Counted from the first letter of the stretch, positions 1 through 7,126 are shown. The stretch: 51,447 nucleotides of DNA from an uncultured Clostridia bacterium (GCA_947165135.1 CAMUZE010000008.1:1-51447), one strand, 5' to 3'. The notes: generated from the letters alone by a model not told the origin. Program-made: numbers and translations.

Positions 1-187
1 ATCCTATAAATTCTTTCCCGTTACATTCTGGCATAGTAAAAGTACAGTCTAGTTTCTTATTAGATACACTGCATTCATAATTGCTAACACCTGGGCAATT
101 ATAATTGAACGTTACTTTTGTTTTTTCACATCCATATATTACTAAACATGTAATCAATATTAAAATTATGCTTAATATTTTTTTCAT
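1..187 (-). CDS. Partial small lipoprotein (N-terminal part)
   Basis: This is a reading frame starting at ATG 187 and running off the window edge; 62 residues are visible. The N-terminus is MKK, then a hydrophobic stretch, then a lipobox-like IYGC with the cysteine at residue 20, so it is predicted to be a signal-peptidase II lipoprotein on the outer face of the membrane. A ribosome binding site (GGAAGTG) lies just upstream. The visible mature part has several cysteines (NCPG, ECSV, DCTF, PECN), suggesting a small disulfide-bearing extracellular domain. I do not recognise the family. The gene lies downstream of the ppdK-tail repeat array and may be part of the same accessory region. Confidence 0.6.
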   Translation of the reverse strand, partial: MKKILSIILILITCLVIYGCEKTKVTFNYNCPGVSNYECSVSNKKLDCTFTMPECNGKEFIG

Positions 188-303
188 ATTCACTTCCTAA
201 TATCATAATAAGTATACACAATTTTTAATAGAAATGGAAGAGTCAGTCTTCCTTATAATATTTATCTCTTAAAATTGCATTATGTTCTTTAACAACTACA
301 GAT

Positions 304-415
304 ATTATACAATAAAAAAGACTAGTTTTACCTAGTCTTAATTTTAATTATTCTTTGCTTTAATTGCAGCTTGTCACCATGTGAGGTTCGGGTCGATTTA
401 GACTAAAATAACTTT
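304..415 (-). repeat. ppdK-tail repeat, copy 1 (after deaminase gene)
   Basis: Read on the minus strand, the unit has a segment TTTTAGTCTAAA, a 20-base variable stretch, a copy of the last codons of ppdK (it still translates as QAAIKAKNN then stop), and a terminator hairpin identical in its arms and loop to the one after ppdK. A TATAAT follows. It aligns with copy 2 at 915-1036 on both sides of the variable stretch. The match to the ppdK 3' end is clear by eye; how it arose is inference. Confidence 0.75.
314..341 (-). terminator. Rho-independent terminator after deaminase gene
   Basis: On the minus strand AAGACTAG, loop GTAAAA and CTAGTCTT are followed by a run of T. It has the same stem and loop as the ppdK terminator near 1454-1478, as part of repeat copy 1. 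Confidence 0.8.
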
Positions 416-433
416 TTGTCAAATGTGCAACAA

Positions 434-898
434 TTAATTAAAATCTTTTTTTCTAGCATTATCAATTTGTAATCTGCATTCATTTTCTAATATTCCAATT
501 TCAATATTTAGTTCTACTTTTGATCTACCTTTAATATCAAATATAGTCACATTAGGATTCATAGTTTCTTCACTTGGAGCACCATATATATAATTTTGTA
601 TTTTTGCTTTGATGCATGCAGACATACACATACTACAACTCCATGCATTTGACATTATACAATAATCAGATAAATCCATTGTATGAAGTTTCTTGCATGC
701 TTTTGAGATTAAATTAATTTCTGCATGTAAAATAGGATTTCCCATAGACTTTGCAGTGTTATGGGCTTTTTCTATTATATTTCCATTTTCATCAATTAGT
801 ATTGCACCAAATGGAGAATTACCTTCTTTAATTGCTTCATTTACTTCATCCATTACTAATCTCATTAATTCTTCTTTCTTTTGTATTGTAAGATTCAT
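434..898 (-). CDS. Cytidine/guanine deaminase-family zinc hydrolase
   Basis: The protein has 154 residues and belongs to the cytidine deaminase-like superfamily, closest in layout to small guanine deaminases and TadA-like nucleoside deaminases. It has the zinc-binding and proton-shuttle motif HAEIN (about residues 58-62) and the second zinc motif SCSMC (about 87-91). The usual proline before the first cysteine is replaced by serine. Such enzymes remove an amino group from a nucleobase or nucleoside in the cytosol. The substrate cannot be fixed from sequence; the housekeeping tRNA deaminase TadA usually carries PCxMC, so this is more likely an accessory base deaminase. The start has a good site (AGGTAGGTGA), and a TATAAT lies 16 bases upstream of the ATG. 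It is flanked on both sides by ppdK-tail repeats. Confidence 0.8.
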   Translation of the reverse strand: MNLTIQKKEELMRLVMDEVNEAIKEGNSPFGAILIDENGNIIEKAHNTAKSMGNPILHAEINLISKACKKLHTMDLSDYCIMSNAWSCSMCMSACIKAKIQNYIYGAPSEETMNPNVTIFDIKGRSKVELNIEIGILENECRLQIDNARKKDFN

Positions 899-914
899 TT
901 TATCACCTACCTAA

Positions 915-1036
915 ATTATATCATAAAAAAGACCAGATTTATCATCTAGTCTTAATTACGGTTTTTACTTATTCGCCCAGACTTGATTGCGGCTTGTACC
1001 ACAGTTCCACTAGGAATGATTAAGACTAAAATGACT
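915..1036 (-). repeat. ppdK-tail repeat, copy 2 (after nucleotidyltransferase-like gene)
   Basis: It has the same architecture as copy 1: segment TTTTAGTCTTAA, a 20-base variable stretch, a ppdK-like C-terminal tail (QAAIKSGRISKNRN then stop, so a different allele from the resident QAAIKAKNNK), a 10-bp terminator hairpin, then TGATATAAT. The outer segments 947-955 and 1020-1028 are a perfect 9-base inverted repeat, so the unit could fold as one long hairpin, or the first segment could compete with the terminator stem. Confidence 0.75.
925..955 (-). terminator. Rho-independent terminator in repeat copy 2
   Basis: On the minus strand AAGACTAGAT, loop GATAA and ATCTGGTCTT (one G-U pair) are followed by TTTTTT. 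It ends the transcript of the nucleotidyltransferase-like gene. An extended -10 (TGATATAAT, 915-923) for the deaminase gene follows directly. Confidence 0.8.
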
Positions 1037-1046
1037 TAATATGATT

Positions 1047-1427
1047 TTAATTTAAATATTTTTCAAGTTTACTTATTATATATTTATCTTTATCACGATT
1101 TAAAAACTTCTTTAACTCAAGTACATCTCTTAATGAAGAACATTGAATACCTTCAATAATCTCAACATTTTTAGGTTTAAAAGAAACGCCAAAGTTTATT
1201 ATGTTATCAATTAAATATGCTTTTTTGCCAAATTCGTTAGTTCTTTCAAACTTACAATCGTAATTACTAAGCAAATAATCATAATAATCATTATCACACC
1301 ATATATCAATATCCTTTGCAGCCTTTTCTTGTTCCAATAAAACTAATGCCGCACCTGATATAACAATAAATTTTGATTTATCTAATTTATATTTTTCAAT
1401 AATTTCAATTATTTGCTTTTTATTCAT
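1047..1427 (-). CDS. Small nucleotidyltransferase-fold protein
   Basis: The protein has 126 residues. SGAALVLL (about 24-31) followed by KDIDIWCD (about 38-45) resembles the active-site strand of small Pol-beta-type nucleotidyltransferases, where a glycine-rich turn precedes a DxD metal site. The ending LKKFLNRDKDKYIISKLEKYL resembles the closing helices of AbiEii/LinB-like proteins. The role is not known: such folds occur in antibiotic adenylyltransferases and in antitoxin or abortive-infection pairs, but no partner gene lies beside it. The ATG has GGTGA five bases upstream and an extended -10 just after the ppdK terminator, so it probably makes its own short transcript. Confidence 0.55.
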   Translation of the reverse strand: MNKKQIIEIIEKYKLDKSKFIVISGAALVLLEQEKAAKDIDIWCDNDYYDYLLSNYDCKFERTNEFGKKAYLIDNIINFGVSFKPKNVEIIEGIQCSSLRDVLELKKFLNRDKDKYIISKLEKYLN

Positions 1428-1442
1428 AAATTCACCACATCA

Positions 1443-1451
1443 ATTATAACA
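1443..1451 (-). promoter_or_regulatory. Extended -10 promoter for 1047-1427 gene
   Basis: TGTTATAAT on the minus strand directly follows the T-run of the ppdK terminator. No good -35 is visible because the hairpin occupies that position; the TGn extension may compensate. Confidence 0.5.
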
Positions 1452-1480
1452 TAAAAAGACTAGTTTTACCTAGTCTTTAT
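1452..1480 (-). terminator. ppdK terminator
   Basis: On the minus strand AAAGACTAG, loop GTAAAA and CTAGTCTTT are followed by a short T-run. It lies just after the ppdK stop and is the parent sequence of the terminators inside both downstream repeats. Confidence 0.85.
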
Positions 1481-1488
1481 TAATCTAA

Positions 1489-4116
1489 TTATTTATTGTT
1501 TTTTGCTTTGATTGCAGCTTGTGCAGCAGCTAATCTTGCTATTGGTACTCTAAATGGTGAGCATGATACATAAGTTAGTCCAACATTGTGACAAAATTCA
1601 ACACTAGATGGGTCTCCACCATGTTCTCCACAAATTCCAAGCTTAATATTTGGTCTTACTGATTTACCCAATTCAGCAGCCATTTTTACTAATTTACCTA
1701 CACCTTTCTGGTCTAGTTTAGCAAATGGGTCTTGTTCATAAATTTTATTTTCATAATATGAACCTAAGAATTTACCTGCATCATCTCTTGAAAAACCAAA
1801 TGTCATTTGAGTTAAATCATTTGTTCCAAATGAGAAAAATTCTGCTTCTGTTGCAATTTCATCAGCTGTAATTGCAGCTCTTGGTATTTCAATCATAGTA
1901 CCAATGTGATATTGCATATCAGAATTATATTCTTTTTTAACTTGTTCTGCTACTTCTATAACTATATCTTTAACAAATTTTAATTCTTTAACTTCTCCAA
2001 CTAAAGGAATCATTATTTCTGGGACAATATCATATCCTTCTTCATTTTTAACTTCAATTGCAGCTTCCATTAATGCTCTAGTTTGCATTTTAGCTATTTC
2101 TGGATATGTAACAGCTAAACGGCACCCTCTATGCCCCATCATTGGATTAAATTCATGGAGTTCATCACATTTAGCTTTTAAGTGTTCTGTTGTAACACCC
2201 ATATCTTTTGCAATTGCCTTGATATCTGCTTCTTCTTTTGGTAAGAATTCATGTAGAGGTGGGTCTAAATAACGAACTGTCATTGGTAAACCTTTTAGTT
2301 CTTTATACATAGCCTTGAAGTCACCTTTTTGATATGGAATTAATTTATCTAGAGCAGCTTCTCTTTCTTCAGTAGTTTCAGCAAGTATCATCTTTCTAAT
2401 GTTAAAGATTCTTTCTTCTTCAAAGAACATATGCTCTGTACGGCAAAGTCCAATACCTTCTGCTCCTAGTTCTATTGCTTTCTTTGTATCTCTTGGAGTA
2501 TCAGCATTAGTTCTAACTCCTAAAGTTCTGAACTTATCTGCCCATTCCATTACACGGCCAAACTCTCCAGCTATTGTTGCATCAACTGTTTTAATTTCAC
2601 CATCATATATATTTCCGGTAGTACCATCGATTGAGATTACATCTCCTTCTTTGAATACTTTACCACCTAATTCGAATTTTTTATTAGCCTCATCCATCTT
2701 GATATCTCCACATCCAGATACACAACATGAACCCATTCCACGAGCAACAACTGCAGCATGTGATGTCATACCACCACGTACAGTTAAAATTCCTTGTGCG
2801 GCTTTCATACCTGTAATATCTTCTGGTGAAGTTTCAAGTCTTACAAGAATTACTTTCTTCTTGTTTGCTTTCCATTTTTCTGCATCCTCAGCAGTAAATA
2901 CTATTTGTCCACAAGCAGCACCTGGAGATGCCCCAAGTCCTTTACCAATTGGTTTTGCTTCTTTTAATGCTTTTGCATCAAATTGTGGGTGTAATAATGT
3001 ATCTAAGTTTCTTGGATCTATCATTGATACTGCTTCTTCTTCTGTACGCATTCCCTCATCAACAAGGTCACATGCAATTTTTAAAGCAGCTTTTGCAGTT
3101 CTTTTACCATTTCTTGTTTGTAACATAAATAGTTTTCCATGTTCAACAGTAAATTCCATATCTTGCATATCTCTATAATGTTCTTCTAAAGTCTTACAAA
3201 CATCTTCAAATTGCTTAAATGCTTCTGGGAATTTTTGTTCCATTTCAGCAATTTTCATTGGAGTACGAACACCTGCAACTACATCTTCACCTTGTGCATT
3301 TGTTAAGAATTCACCAAATAATCCTTTTTCACCAGTAGCTGGATCTCTTGTAAACGCAACACCTGTTCCACAGTCATCACCCATGTTACCAAATGCCATA
3401 GATTGAACATTTACAGCAGTTCCCCATGAATAAGGAATATCATTATCTCTTCTATATACATTAGCTCTAGGATTATCCCAAGATCTAAATACTGCTTTTA
3501 TAGCTCCCATTAATTGTTCTTTTGGATCAGTTGGGAAATCTTTACCAATTTTTTCTTTATACTCATCTTTAAATTGATTTGCTAATTCTTTAAGATCGTC
3601 AGCAGTTAGTTCTACATCTTGTTTTACTTTCTTTTCTGTTTTCATCTTATCGATTAATTCTTCAAAGTATTTTTTTCCAACTTCCATAACAACATCAGAA
3701 TACATTTGAATGAATCTTCTATAACAATCCCAAGCCCATCTTGGATTATTACTTTTTTTAGAAAGAACTTCTACAACTTCCTCATTTAAACCTAAATTAA
3801 GAATAGTATCCATCATACCTGGCATTGATGCTCTAGCACCACTTCTTACTGATACCAATAATGGATTTTCTTTATCTCCAAATTTCTTTCCAGTTTCCTT
3901 TTCTAACTTAACAATGTACTCATTAATTTGTTCTTGAATTTCTTCGTTGATTTCTCTACCATCATCGTAGTATTTAGTACATGCTTCAGTTGTAATTGTA
4001 AATCCTTGAGGTACAGGTAAACCAATACTAGTCATTTCTGCTAAGTTAGCACCTTTACCACCAAGAAGATTTCTCATGTCTTTGTTACCTTCACTAAACA
4101 TGTAAACGTATTTCAT
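1489..4116 (-). CDS. ppdK: Pyruvate, phosphate dikinase
   Basis: The enzyme interconverts pyruvate, ATP and phosphate with phosphoenolpyruvate, AMP and pyrophosphate in the cytosol, and in anaerobes often replaces or supports pyruvate kinase. From ATG 4116 the protein has 875 residues, the usual length of the family. The N-terminal ATP-grasp domain begins with GGKGANLAEM (about 19-28). The swivelling domain carries the phosphorylated histidine in GGMTSHAAVVARGMG (His453). The C-terminal PEP-binding barrel has the catalytic cysteine in GICGEHGGDP (Cys829). A longer frame starts at 4152, but GAAGGGAGAAG lies before the ATG at 4116 and family proteins start there. An extended -10 promoter is at 4163-4171. 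The 3' end of this gene is copied twice downstream (304-415 and 915-1036). Confidence 0.97.
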   Translation of the reverse strand: MKYVYMFSEGNKDMRNLLGGKGANLAEMTSIGLPVPQGFTITTEACTKYYDDGREINEEIQEQINEYIVKLEKETGKKFGDKENPLLVSVRSGARASMPGMMDTILNLGLNEEVVEVLSKKSNNPRWAWDCYRRFIQMYSDVVMEVGKKYFEELIDKMKTEKKVKQDVELTADDLKELANQFKDEYKEKIGKDFPTDPKEQLMGAIKAVFRSWDNPRANVYRRDNDIPYSWGTAVNVQSMAFGNMGDDCGTGVAFTRDPATGEKGLFGEFLTNAQGEDVVAGVRTPMKIAEMEQKFPEAFKQFEDVCKTLEEHYRDMQDMEFTVEHGKLFMLQTRNGKRTAKAALKIACDLVDEGMRTEEEAVSMIDPRNLDTLLHPQFDAKALKEAKPIGKGLGASPGAACGQIVFTAEDAEKWKANKKKVILVRLETSPEDITGMKAAQGILTVRGGMTSHAAVVARGMGSCCVSGCGDIKMDEANKKFELGGKVFKEGDVISIDGTTGNIYDGEIKTVDATIAGEFGRVMEWADKFRTLGVRTNADTPRDTKKAIELGAEGIGLCRTEHMFFEEERIFNIRKMILAETTEEREAALDKLIPYQKGDFKAMYKELKGLPMTVRYLDPPLHEFLPKEEADIKAIAKDMGVTTEHLKAKCDELHEFNPMMGHRGCRLAVTYPEIAKMQTRALMEAAIEVKNEEGYDIVPEIMIPLVGEVKELKFVKDIVIEVAEQVKKEYNSDMQYHIGTMIEIPRAAITADEIATEAEFFSFGTNDLTQMTFGFSRDDAGKFLGSYYENKIYEQDPFAKLDQKGVGKLVKMAAELGKSVRPNIKLGICGEHGGDPSSVEFCHNVGLTYVSCSPFRVPIARLAAAQAAIKAKNNK

Positions 4117-4162
4117 TAATACTTCTCCCTTCTCATTGTGTATCTTTAACACCGACTTTTTT

Positions 4163-4171
4163 ATTATACCA
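4163..4171 (-). promoter_or_regulatory. Extended -10 promoter of ppdK
   Basis: TGGTATAAT on the minus strand lies about 47 bases before the chosen ATG. TTGAAA is nearby but only 12 bases from the hexamer, so the promoter probably relies on the extended -10. Confidence 0.6.
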
Positions 4172-4224
4172 TGGATATTTTTTCAAGAATAGGTTTTATT
4201 AAAAATTTTTTATATTTTTTTTAC

Positions 4225-4254
4225 ATAAAATAAAAAGTCATTAATATACTTTTA
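4225..4254 (-). terminator. Terminator of xer-tdk operon
   Basis: AAAAGT and ACTTTT arms flank a short loop and are followed by TTTATTTT on the minus strand. It overlaps the tdk stop codon. Confidence 0.6.
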
Positions 4255-4851
4255 TTCTTTTAAATTATCTTCAGTGATTCCAAGAACCTTTTCTAGATAA
4301 CATTTTCCACAAAGAGATTCATATTGCACTTCATTTTCACCATCTATTGCAACTTGATCTCCTACTGCAGTAAATTCTCCATTTACAATTCTTCCATTAA
4401 ATTTTGCTCTTTTTCCACACCTACAAATAGTATAAAGTTCTTCCATAACATCTGCTATTTCAAACAACCTTAAACTGCCAGGAAATGCCATGGTTTTAAA
4501 ATCACTTCTAAGTCCATAACAAATAACTGCTGTATCTTTTAATTTAGTAAACATAAATAAATCATCAACTTGATCTCTCGTTAAAAATTGAGATTCATCC
4601 ACTAATATACAAGCAATATCTTTAGGAATTGTATTTAAATAATTAATTAATTTTTCATCTTTATCGATTAAGTGATCAACTTTTCTTTTAAGTCCTATCC
4701 TAGTTACTAATTTATTATCACCTTTTGTATCTATTTTAGGTTTTAATATTAAAACTTTCATTCCTCTTTCTTCATAATTATGGGCAACTTGTAATAAAAG
4801 AGTTGTTTTACCACTGTTCATTGCACCATATCTATAATATAATTTACTCAT
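4252..4851 (-). CDS. tdk: Thymidine kinase
   Basis: This type II thymidine kinase phosphorylates thymidine with ATP for nucleotide salvage. The 199-residue protein has the P-loop GAMNSGKT (9-16), the catalytic DESQF (Glu86) and the four zinc cysteines as CRC (143, 145) and CGKC (181, 184), all typical of the family. Its ATG overlaps the end of the upstream recombinase gene by 8 bases, so the two are translated together from one transcript. It ends in a terminator before ppdK. Confidence 0.95.
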   Translation of the reverse strand: MSKLYYRYGAMNSGKTTLLLQVAHNYEERGMKVLILKPKIDTKGDNKLVTRIGLKRKVDHLIDKDEKLINYLNTIPKDIACILVDESQFLTRDQVDDLFMFTKLKDTAVICYGLRSDFKTMAFPGSLRLFEIADVMEELYTICRCGKRAKFNGRIVNGEFTAVGDQVAIDGENEVQYESLCGKCYLEKVLGITEDNLKE

Positions 4852-5743
4852 CTTTATCCCTCCTTGGAAAACAATTATAATAAACTTCCTTTAATCTTTC
4901 ATTTGTGACATGTGTATATATCTCTGTTGCTTTTAAAGAACTATGCCCTAGTAATTCTTGTACAACTTTAATATCGCATCCATTATTAAGCATATCTGTT
5001 GCAAAAGTATGCCTTAAAACATGAGGTGTAACATGAACTTTAATTGATAATTTTTCCATTATTTTATCAATTATATATCTAATACCGGCATCAGTGATTT
5101 TATCACCTTTACTATTAACAAACAGATAATCATGGTCTTTTCTAAAATGAGTATTAATGTACTTTTTTAAAACTTCATCTGCATAATCACCATAATACAC
5201 TATTCTTTCTTTATTTCCTTTACCATGAACTATTATTCTTTTATTATCAAAATCTATATCCTTTATTTGTATATTTACTAGTTCTGACACACGAACTCCA
5301 GTAGCATATAACATTTCTATTATTAATTGGTCTCTAATTCCATCTTTATCTTTTGAGGATTCTCTTATTATTTCAAGTAAATCATTATAATATAAAAAAT
5401 GAGGTAATCTTTTTTCAACTTTAGGAGCAGTTACTCTATTCATTGGATTATTTTCTTTTTTAATATAATTATTCCTATATAAAAATTTATAAAATGATTT
5501 CAAAGAACTAATTTTTCTTTTTACAGAACTATTCTTTTTCTTTTTATCATTCAATTTTAAATATTCTAAATAATCAGATACATCTTCATAAAAAACGTTA
5601 TCTAAATCTTTTTTTACAAACAGACTAAAATAAAATAAATCGTTTATATATGAATTCAATGTATTTATTGAATAGTTTTTACTTTTAATATAATTTATAA
5701 AAGCACAAATTAAATAATTCTTTTTAAAATCTTCCTTATCCAT
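4844..5743 (-). CDS. Tyrosine recombinase of the XerC/XerD type
   Basis: The 299-residue protein has an N-terminal SAM-like core-binding domain and a C-terminal catalytic domain with the full set of catalytic residues: Arg151 (TGVRVSE), Lys near 175 (HGKGNKER), His241 and Arg244 (HVLRHTFAT), His267 (LLGHSS) and the nucleophile Tyr276. The length and LLGHSS...TEIYTHV fit chromosome-dimer-resolving XerC/D. Xer recombinases cut and rejoin DNA at dif-like sites. No dif site was recognised here. No Shine-Dalgarno precedes the ATG; TATAAT ends 6 bases before it, which suggests a leaderless mRNA. It is co-transcribed with tdk. Whether it acts on the ppdK-tail repeats nearby is open. Confidence 0.9.
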   Translation of the reverse strand: MDKEDFKKNYLICAFINYIKSKNYSINTLNSYINDLFYFSLFVKKDLDNVFYEDVSDYLEYLKLNDKKKKNSSVKRKISSLKSFYKFLYRNNYIKKENNPMNRVTAPKVEKRLPHFLYYNDLLEIIRESSKDKDGIRDQLIIEMLYATGVRVSELVNIQIKDIDFDNKRIIVHGKGNKERIVYYGDYADEVLKKYINTHFRKDHDYLFVNSKGDKITDAGIRYIIDKIMEKLSIKVHVTPHVLRHTFATDMLNNGCDIKVVQELLGHSSLKATEIYTHVTNERLKEVYYNCFPRRDKDE

Positions 5744-5749
5744 ATATTT

Positions 5750-5755
5750 ATTATA
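5750..5755 (-). promoter_or_regulatory. -10 element placing the xer start at the transcript 5' end
   Basis: TATAAT lies 6 bases upstream of the ATG at 5743. Transcription should begin at or next to the A of the start codon. No ribosome binding site is present in this interval. No clear -35 is visible. Confidence 0.45.
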
Positions 5756-5770
5756 TTACTTTTTTTAATT

Positions 5771-5795
5771 AAAAAAAAGGGACTTTATAAGTCCC
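5771..5795 (-). terminator. Strong minus-strand terminator upstream of xer
   Basis: On the minus strand GGGACTT, loop ATA and AAGTCCC are followed by eight T. It sits 28 bases before the xer start, and no recognised gene lies upstream on this strand, so it ends either a short RNA from 5796-5900 or acts as a leader attenuator. The stretch 5796-5900 also folds into small hairpins (TTACATA/TATGTAA, ACACCA/TGGTGT). Confidence 0.7.
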
Positions 5796-5899
5796 AAAAT
5801 CTATATAAACACCAATGGTGTCATAGTAATAAACACACTATTACATAGTATAATATGTAATTTATTAAAAATGTTTCACTCCTAATAAATTGCATATAC

Positions 5900-5928
5900 T
5901 TGACTTTTAGTATCAAAAATGATATAAT
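5900..5928 (+). promoter_or_regulatory. Promoter of 5956-6558 gene
   Basis: TTGACT, a 17-base spacer and TATAAT form a near-consensus housekeeping promoter; the gene's ATG is 28 bases downstream. Confidence 0.75.
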
Positions 5929-5955
5929 ATTTTTGCTTTTAAAGGGGGAATATAA

Positions 5956-6558
5956 ATGGGAAACAGTAATATTTATGATTCTATGACATTTCTTAAGTTT
6001 ATAGCTAGCATGGGATTTAATCCTAACGATTGTGATAAGATTTTAGAGTTATTTCAATCTGCTGATGGATCAATGTCTAGATACTTAACGCAATTTGATC
6101 AATATTTACTATCTCAAAGAGTAATTTATGATGAAATTGATAGATTGGGAATTAATGGTGCTTACGGATATCTTGATGAAAATGGTGAAATATTAGTACC
6201 TAAAACTCTTGAAAATGACAATAGGTTTTTAAATCCGAATTACATTAGATTGCTATACAAAAAACATAGTTATGGAGCACCAGAAATTAGTGATTTTGGT
6301 GTAATAATCGGAGATGTAACTTCACAACATTCTAAAGATGAAATGATTGCATCACTTATAAATAATTATAGACATAAGCAATTTATGGGTGAGTGTATAG
6401 ATTCAGCAAAAACCGACGAAGCGAAACATTTAATTGAGTCATATAAATATGTGGTTAATGAGTTAAATAAAGGCTTTGGTCGTGACATATATACTTTCGA
6501 ACATGAAACTGTTAATTCTGGTGGTAAAGAATTATGTCTCATAAAAAGAAGTAAATAA
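5956..6558 (+). CDS. Hypothetical protein, unknown function
   Basis: The 200-residue protein is the only full-size plus-strand gene in the window. It has a strong promoter, the ribosome binding site AAAGGGGGAA and a terminator, so it is clearly a real gene. I do not recognise a family. It is soluble and mixed alpha/beta in character, with no signal peptide or membrane segment. FGVIIGDVTSQHSKDEMIASLINNY (about 115-139) looks like a strand followed by an amphipathic helix, and the C-terminus is basic (LIKRSK). It converges with the deleted dinD gene and shares a two-way terminator with it. Confidence 0.7.
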   Translation: MGNSNIYDSMTFLKFIASMGFNPNDCDKILELFQSADGSMSRYLTQFDQYLLSQRVIYDEIDRLGINGAYGYLDENGEILVPKTLENDNRFLNPNYIRLLYKKHSYGAPEISDFGVIIGDVTSQHSKDEMIASLINNYRHKQFMGECIDSAKTDEAKHLIESYKYVVNELNKGFGRDIYTFEHETVNSGGKELCLIKRSK

Positions 6559-6569
6559 TACTTCTTTTT
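6543..6569. terminator. Bidirectional terminator between convergent genes
   Basis: AAAAAGAAGT and ACTTCTTTTT form a stem with T-runs on both strands. It serves the plus-strand unknown gene and the minus-strand comEA-comEC-dinD transcript. Confidence 0.75.
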
Positions 6570-7110
6570 ATATTGAAAAAAAATATTTAATATTTAATTC
6601 TTCAAGCTTTAATAATATTAATTCAACACTTGTTTTAATAAATATTTTTTTATTATCTTTTTCTATTTCTTTTAAACTCTTTTCAGGTATAGGTAAATCT
6701 TCTGGCATTGTTCCTCCTAATCTTTTAATACTATTTCTTACTTCTTTACCTACTTCATAATGAACAGAATTTGCAGTATATTCATTATCTACATTATCTC
6801 TTTTTAATTTAGCATCTGTTTGAGCAATTCTAAATATATTATCTGCAAGTTCTTCGCTTCCCATATTATCTAATATATCTTCTCTATATCTTAGTTTTTT
6901 TCTTTTAAAAATGTCATCTGCTGTTTCACCATTATATAAGCCTTTATATCCAGCATTATGAAATCTAGCTAAGTCTTTTACTCCACTATTAACTGCCGTT
7001 TTATTTAAATTAAAATTTCCTTTTCTTGCTAACCAGTACTCACAACCTACTTCATCAATATGTTTTATATCTTCAAAAACTTTTTCGGTATATTTTTTTA
7101 ACTCATTCAT
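6568..7110 (-). CDS. dinD: DinD-like protein with internal deletion
   Basis: The 180-residue product has the start of DinD (KYTEKVFEDIKHID...EYWLARK, to residue 30) joined directly to its C-terminal half (GVKDLARFHNAGYKGLYNGE, HYEVGKEVR, LGGTMPEDLP). E. coli DinD is about 274 residues, so roughly 90 residues of the middle are missing, covering most of the N-terminal BRO/KilA-like part. The frame is kept. DinD is a DNA-damage-induced protein reported to inhibit RecA filaments; whether this short form works is unknown. The start is ATG 7110 with AAGGA upstream; a longer frame from 7146 overlaps comEC and is less likely. It follows comEC by 16 bases, so it is in the competence operon. Confidence 0.75.
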   Translation of the reverse strand: MNELKKYTEKVFEDIKHIDEVGCEYWLARKGNFNLNKTAVNSGVKDLARFHNAGYKGLYNGETADDIFKRKKLRYREDILDNMGSEELADNIFRIAQTDAKLKRDNVDNEYTANSVHYEVGKEVRNSIKRLGGTMPEDLPIPEKSLKEIEKDNKKIFIKTSVELILLKLEELNIKYFFSI

Positions 7111-7126
7111 TTTATCATCTTCCTTT

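Noticed and set aside
381-405. tRNA-like T-arm (GGTTCGGGTC) in repeat copy 1
   Set aside because: The flanking 5-base arms do not pair and no acceptor or anticodon arm is present.
360-1030. T-box-like UGGUAC in the ppdK-tail repeats
   Set aside because: Copy 2 reads GTGGTACAAGCC, but the ACCGCG core is absent, copy 1 does not keep the motif, and ACAAGC is explained by the ppdK tail. The true T-box at 17484-17699 looks quite different.
304-1036. Classical integron attC sites
   Set aside because: The cassette-like order and inverted repeats are similar, but the GTTRRRY core and paired L/R boxes are not found, and no integron integrase motif insert was recognised in the Xer-type protein.
2399-3178. 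Long plus-strand frame opposite ppdK
   Set aside because: It is a mirror of a highly conserved gene, has no ribosome site or promoter and a composition set by the opposite coding strand. Other plus-strand frames opposite leuS, pnp, rpoB and rpoC were dropped for the same reason.
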